Assembly: GCF_016862515.1 (NCBI RefSeq)
Contig: NZ_BONC01000009.1
Location: 92,758-156,757, forward strand
Direction: 5' to 3'
From: Asanoa iriomotensis
Lineage (GTDB): Bacteria > Actinomycetota > Actinomycetes > Mycobacteriales > Micromonosporaceae
Length of the DNA: 64,000 nt
The notes beneath the pieces were generated by a model, which worked only from the letters and a program-made list of their open reading frames with translations, made no database searches and had not been told where the DNA came from. Made by a program: the position numbers and the translations under genes. Of the stretch, positions 61,847-64,000 are shown in pieces (position 1 is the stretch's first letter; each line of letters starts with the position of its first letter).

Positions 61847-63819
61847 GGGATTTCCTGCGGTTCTTCCTCTCCGCCACCGACCAGGCGCGGGTCGACCCGG
61901 CCTCGGTCACCATCACGGAGGCGGCGCTCACCAACGCGCAGCAGGCACTCACGATCACCTTCAAGATCACGAACCCGGCGGCGGGTCCGCCGCAGATCCG
62001 GCCCCTGTTCCCCGGTTCGGTGGTGTACGTCGCCGACCCCGCGGCACCAGGAAGCCTGCCGGAGCCTGCGGCCACCGACGTGACGCCCGCCGGCTACGCG
62101 ACCTGGCGTACGCGTGGGTCGTTGCGTGTGAAGGTCAACAACACCACGGTCGAAACCGCGATCCGCGACCACGGCGCCACGCTGGAGGTGCAGCCGAACA
62201 TCGCCTGGTACGCACCGGTGCAGCTCACCCAGACCTTCATGCTGACGACGCTCGTGTCGGGCCTGAAGAAAGGAGACATCAAAGGCGCGACGGCAGTCGT
62301 CAAGCCGGCGCACGCCGACTGGCCCAAACACGCCGTGTCGGGCTTCCTGAAGGGCGTCTACTCACCTGAGCTGCGGCTGGGCGCGACCGCGGCCGCCGAC
62401 GACGTGGCCGCGCACGCGATGCCGGCCGTGGTCATGGCCACCGACGGCACGGTAACGCTCACGATCACCATCGCGCGCACGCAGCCCCCACAGGACGGCC
62501 CGGCGGCCGCGATGGACCTTCTGTCACCCGGGGTGTCGCGCGAGGACCCGCGCCACGCGATCAACGGCGGGATCCCGGCCCACCACGTCCTGCGGGTGCT
62601 CGGGCCGCACCTGATCGACGCGGCCGCGACCGATCCACTCGCCGACGCGGTGCTCAAGCCAGGACGGGCCTACTTCCCGTTCACGCTGACGCGTACCTGG
62701 CAGAACGTGCCCAACTTCTCGGTGCAGTTCCCGCCACGGAGCGCCATCGTGGGCACCGGATCCGGCGGGTCGATCGTGCTGCCGATCCCCGCGCACGGCG
62801 TCGTCTACGTGCCACGCGACCCCGTGGTGCCGCCCCAGCCGCCGCCGGTGCTGACCTTGAACTCGATCCTGGCGCCGGCCGGGAGCCCCACGACGTTCCT
62901 CGCCGGGTCGACGGCGGATGCGTGGAACGTCAAGAGCGGCACCACGGCGATTCCACTCTCCGCGACGGCGCCGACCCACGTGATCCTCCGCCGCCCGTTG
63001 CGGGAGGAGATCCTCGCCGACACCGCCTTTCCTTCGCCCGGCGGCATGCGGTGCACCTACATGTCCTTGCGCCGCGCGACGCGCGCGTTCGTGGACCACC
63101 GGGTGACCGGCGGGCGGCTGGTGAACGAGGGGGCGACAACGTCGAAGATCACGCGCGACCTGATGACCGCCGCGTGGAACGCCGCCTCCGCGAGGATCCT
63201 GGAAAACGGCAGGCCGGCGCCGTCCGCATCGCCCGGCCTGGCCCGCGAGCTCGAGAAGATCTGGCGCCTCTTCTTCCCCGCCGACGTGCCGGCGCACGAC
63301 ATCGACGGCACCGGCAACACCGCACGCACGGTCATCTACGACGGCGGCCAGATGTTCTACGCGCTGTGGCAGACCATCGAATCCGTGCTGGCGGCCGAAG
63401 GCTCGAAACGCAACTTCTCGGACGACCACGTCGGCACGGGAGCACCCGGCGCCGTCGCCGCCATCGGTCTGTCGCCCGCGTTTCTGACCCGGCCACCCCA
63501 CGCTGGGGCGAGCCCGACGCCCGCCGAACTCACCGCGAACCTCAACGCCATGCTCACGCTCCTGACCCCCGGCGCGGTGCTGCAGTTCTGGCACCTCCGC
63601 GACGACTACCGCCTCGAACGCGACCGCAACGGCCCGCCTGCGAGCTACGGCCATTCGCCGATCTTCCGGCGCTACCTGCCGAGCGTCAACGGCGTACCCA
63701 CCGGGATCGTCGTCATCGACCAGTTCGGGGGCGATTCGGAGTGCCCTGTCGACGCGGACCGCATCACCTGGCACGGGGCCGGACAGGACGTCTGGATCGC
63801 GGCACAGTGGAACGACTGA
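61843..63819 (+). CDS. Protein C of the three-gene cassette
   Basis: A 658-residue protein of unknown function without a signal peptide. ATG 61843 overlaps the stop of protein B. It begins MRDFLRFFLSATDQARVDP. The N-terminal ~340 residues look beta-rich (ITFKITNPAAG, VTLTITIART). After a Pro-rich linker (PVVPPQPPPV, about 323-335) a mixed domain starts, with one Cys in GGMRCTYMSLRRA (about 404) and, near the end, PGAVLQFWHLRDD then YGHSPIFRRY (His about 605) and GGDSECPVD. The QFW then GHS-hydrophobic order recalls NlpC/CHAP-like amidase folds, but the spacing is long and the assignment is weak. It ends 6 bp from a convergent multicopper oxidase gene. Confidence 0.7.
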   Translation: MRDFLRFFLSATDQARVDPASVTITEAALTNAQQALTITFKITNPAAGPPQIRPLFPGSVVYVADPAAPGSLPEPAATDVTPAGYATWRTRGSLRVKVNNTTVETAIRDHGATLEVQPNIAWYAPVQLTQTFMLTTLVSGLKKGDIKGATAVVKPAHADWPKHAVSGFLKGVYSPELRLGATAAADDVAAHAMPAVVMATDGTVTLTITIARTQPPQDGPAAAMDLLSPGVSREDPRHAINGGIPAHHVLRVLGPHLIDAAATDPLADAVLKPGRAYFPFTLTRTWQNVPNFSVQFPPRSAIVGTGSGGSIVLPIPAHGVVYVPRDPVVPPQPPPVLTLNSILAPAGSPTTFLAGSTADAWNVKSGTTAIPLSATAPTHVILRRPLREEILADTAFPSPGGMRCTYMSLRRATRAFVDHRVTGGRLVNEGATTSKITRDLMTAAWNAASARILENGRPAPSASPGLARELEKIWRLFFPADVPAHDIDGTGNTARTVIYDGGQMFYALWQTIESVLAAEGSKRNFSDDHVGTGAPGAVAAIGLSPAFLTRPPHAGASPTPAELTANLNAMLTLLTPGAVLQFWHLRDDYRLERDRNGPPASYGHSPIFRRYLPSVNGVPTGIVVIDQFGGDSECPVDADRITWHGAGQDVWIAAQWND

Positions 63820-63825
63820 CCAACG

Positions 63826-64000
63826 TCATTCGGGATGGTTGTGCGTGTGACCGCCGACCATGAATGGCGACCGGACACCCTCGTACGTCAGATGCACCAC
63901 CATGCCTGCGGCCGCGTGGTCGAGGTTGTGGCAGTGCGCCATCCAAACGCCGGGATTGTCGGCGCGCAACGCCACCTGCCACACCTCGCCGGGCTGCACG
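63826..64000 (-). CDS. Multicopper oxidase, C-terminal fragment (gene cut by window edge)
   Basis: On the minus strand the frame from 63999 to the stop at 63826-63828 reads VQPGEVWQVALRADNPGVW followed by MAHCHNLDHAAAGM. HCHNLDHAAAGM is the C-terminal copper motif of multicopper oxidases: two His for the trinuclear centre, the Cys and His of the type 1 site, and Met as axial ligand. A short tail ends in a His-rich GGHTHNHPE. The start lies beyond the right edge. Such enzymes oxidise metals or phenols with reduction of oxygen and are usually exported. No regulatory signal is visible in this part. Confidence 0.9.
   Translation of the reverse strand, partial: VQPGEVWQVALRADNPGVWMAHCHNLDHAAAGMVVHLTYEGVRSPFMVGGHTHNHPE

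Overview
The window is high-GC DNA from a filamentous actinomycete. The signs are an AfsR/SARP regulator, a SigE-family ECF sigma factor, WXG100-like proteins, an nSTAND-WD40 regulator, a YD/RHS toxin-like protein, frequent GTG starts and ATGA/TGATG gene overlaps. The WXG-type cluster resembles those of Pseudonocardiales, but the sequence alone does not fix the family. No tRNA, rRNA, CRISPR array or insertion sequence was seen.

Layout. 1-5.4 kb: end of a NarL-type response regulator, a secreted Asp-rich protein with a duplicated 3' end, and a secreted M20-type peptidase. 5.4-8.8 kb: an AfsR/SARP regulator and a secreted fascin-like beta-trefoil protein. 8.9-16 kb: a divergent iron-linked region. 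A membrane protein and an adenylation/carrier/acyltransferase-3 fusion run left, an Fe(III) ABC transporter (binding protein, permease, ATPase) runs right, and GCCTAA half-sites lie between them. 16-18.2 kb: an RibD-type reductase, a TetR regulator and an alpha/beta hydrolase around a near-perfect palindromic operator. 18.3-24.2 kb: a secreted GH20 hexosaminidase, a conserved actinobacterial hypothetical, a SigE-family sigma factor with its membrane partner, and a GlsB-type protein. 24.2-32.9 kb: a sugar-uptake and catabolism cluster (bicupin, GntR, binding protein, two permeases, AraC, PhyH dioxygenase, Gfo/Idh/MocA oxidoreductase, ROK kinase). 32.9-42.9 kb: a leftward three-gene operon of a DNRLRE/LamG-type secreted protein, a 2048-residue YD/RHS protein with a lower-GC Cys-rich tip, and a small secreted protein. 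43.1-49.2 kb: an HTH-nSTAND-WD40 protein, then a leftward WXG100 / HExxH protein / lipoprotein trio. 49.7-54.2 kb: a frameshifted LuxR-type ATPase regulator and two alpha/beta hydrolases. 54.4-63.8 kb: three overlapping genes for giant beta-rich proteins of unknown function without export signals. The right edge holds the C-terminus of a multicopper oxidase on the minus strand.

The strongest candidates for something undescribed are the three-gene giant-protein cassette (54.4-63.8 kb), the RHS operon with its exchanged tip and co-transcribed secreted partner, the WXG100/zincin/lipoprotein trio, and the single-chain adenylation-carrier-acyltransferase protein opposite an iron transporter. Start codons were chosen from Shine-Dalgarno spacing, gene overlaps and signal peptides; alternatives are given where the choice is open.
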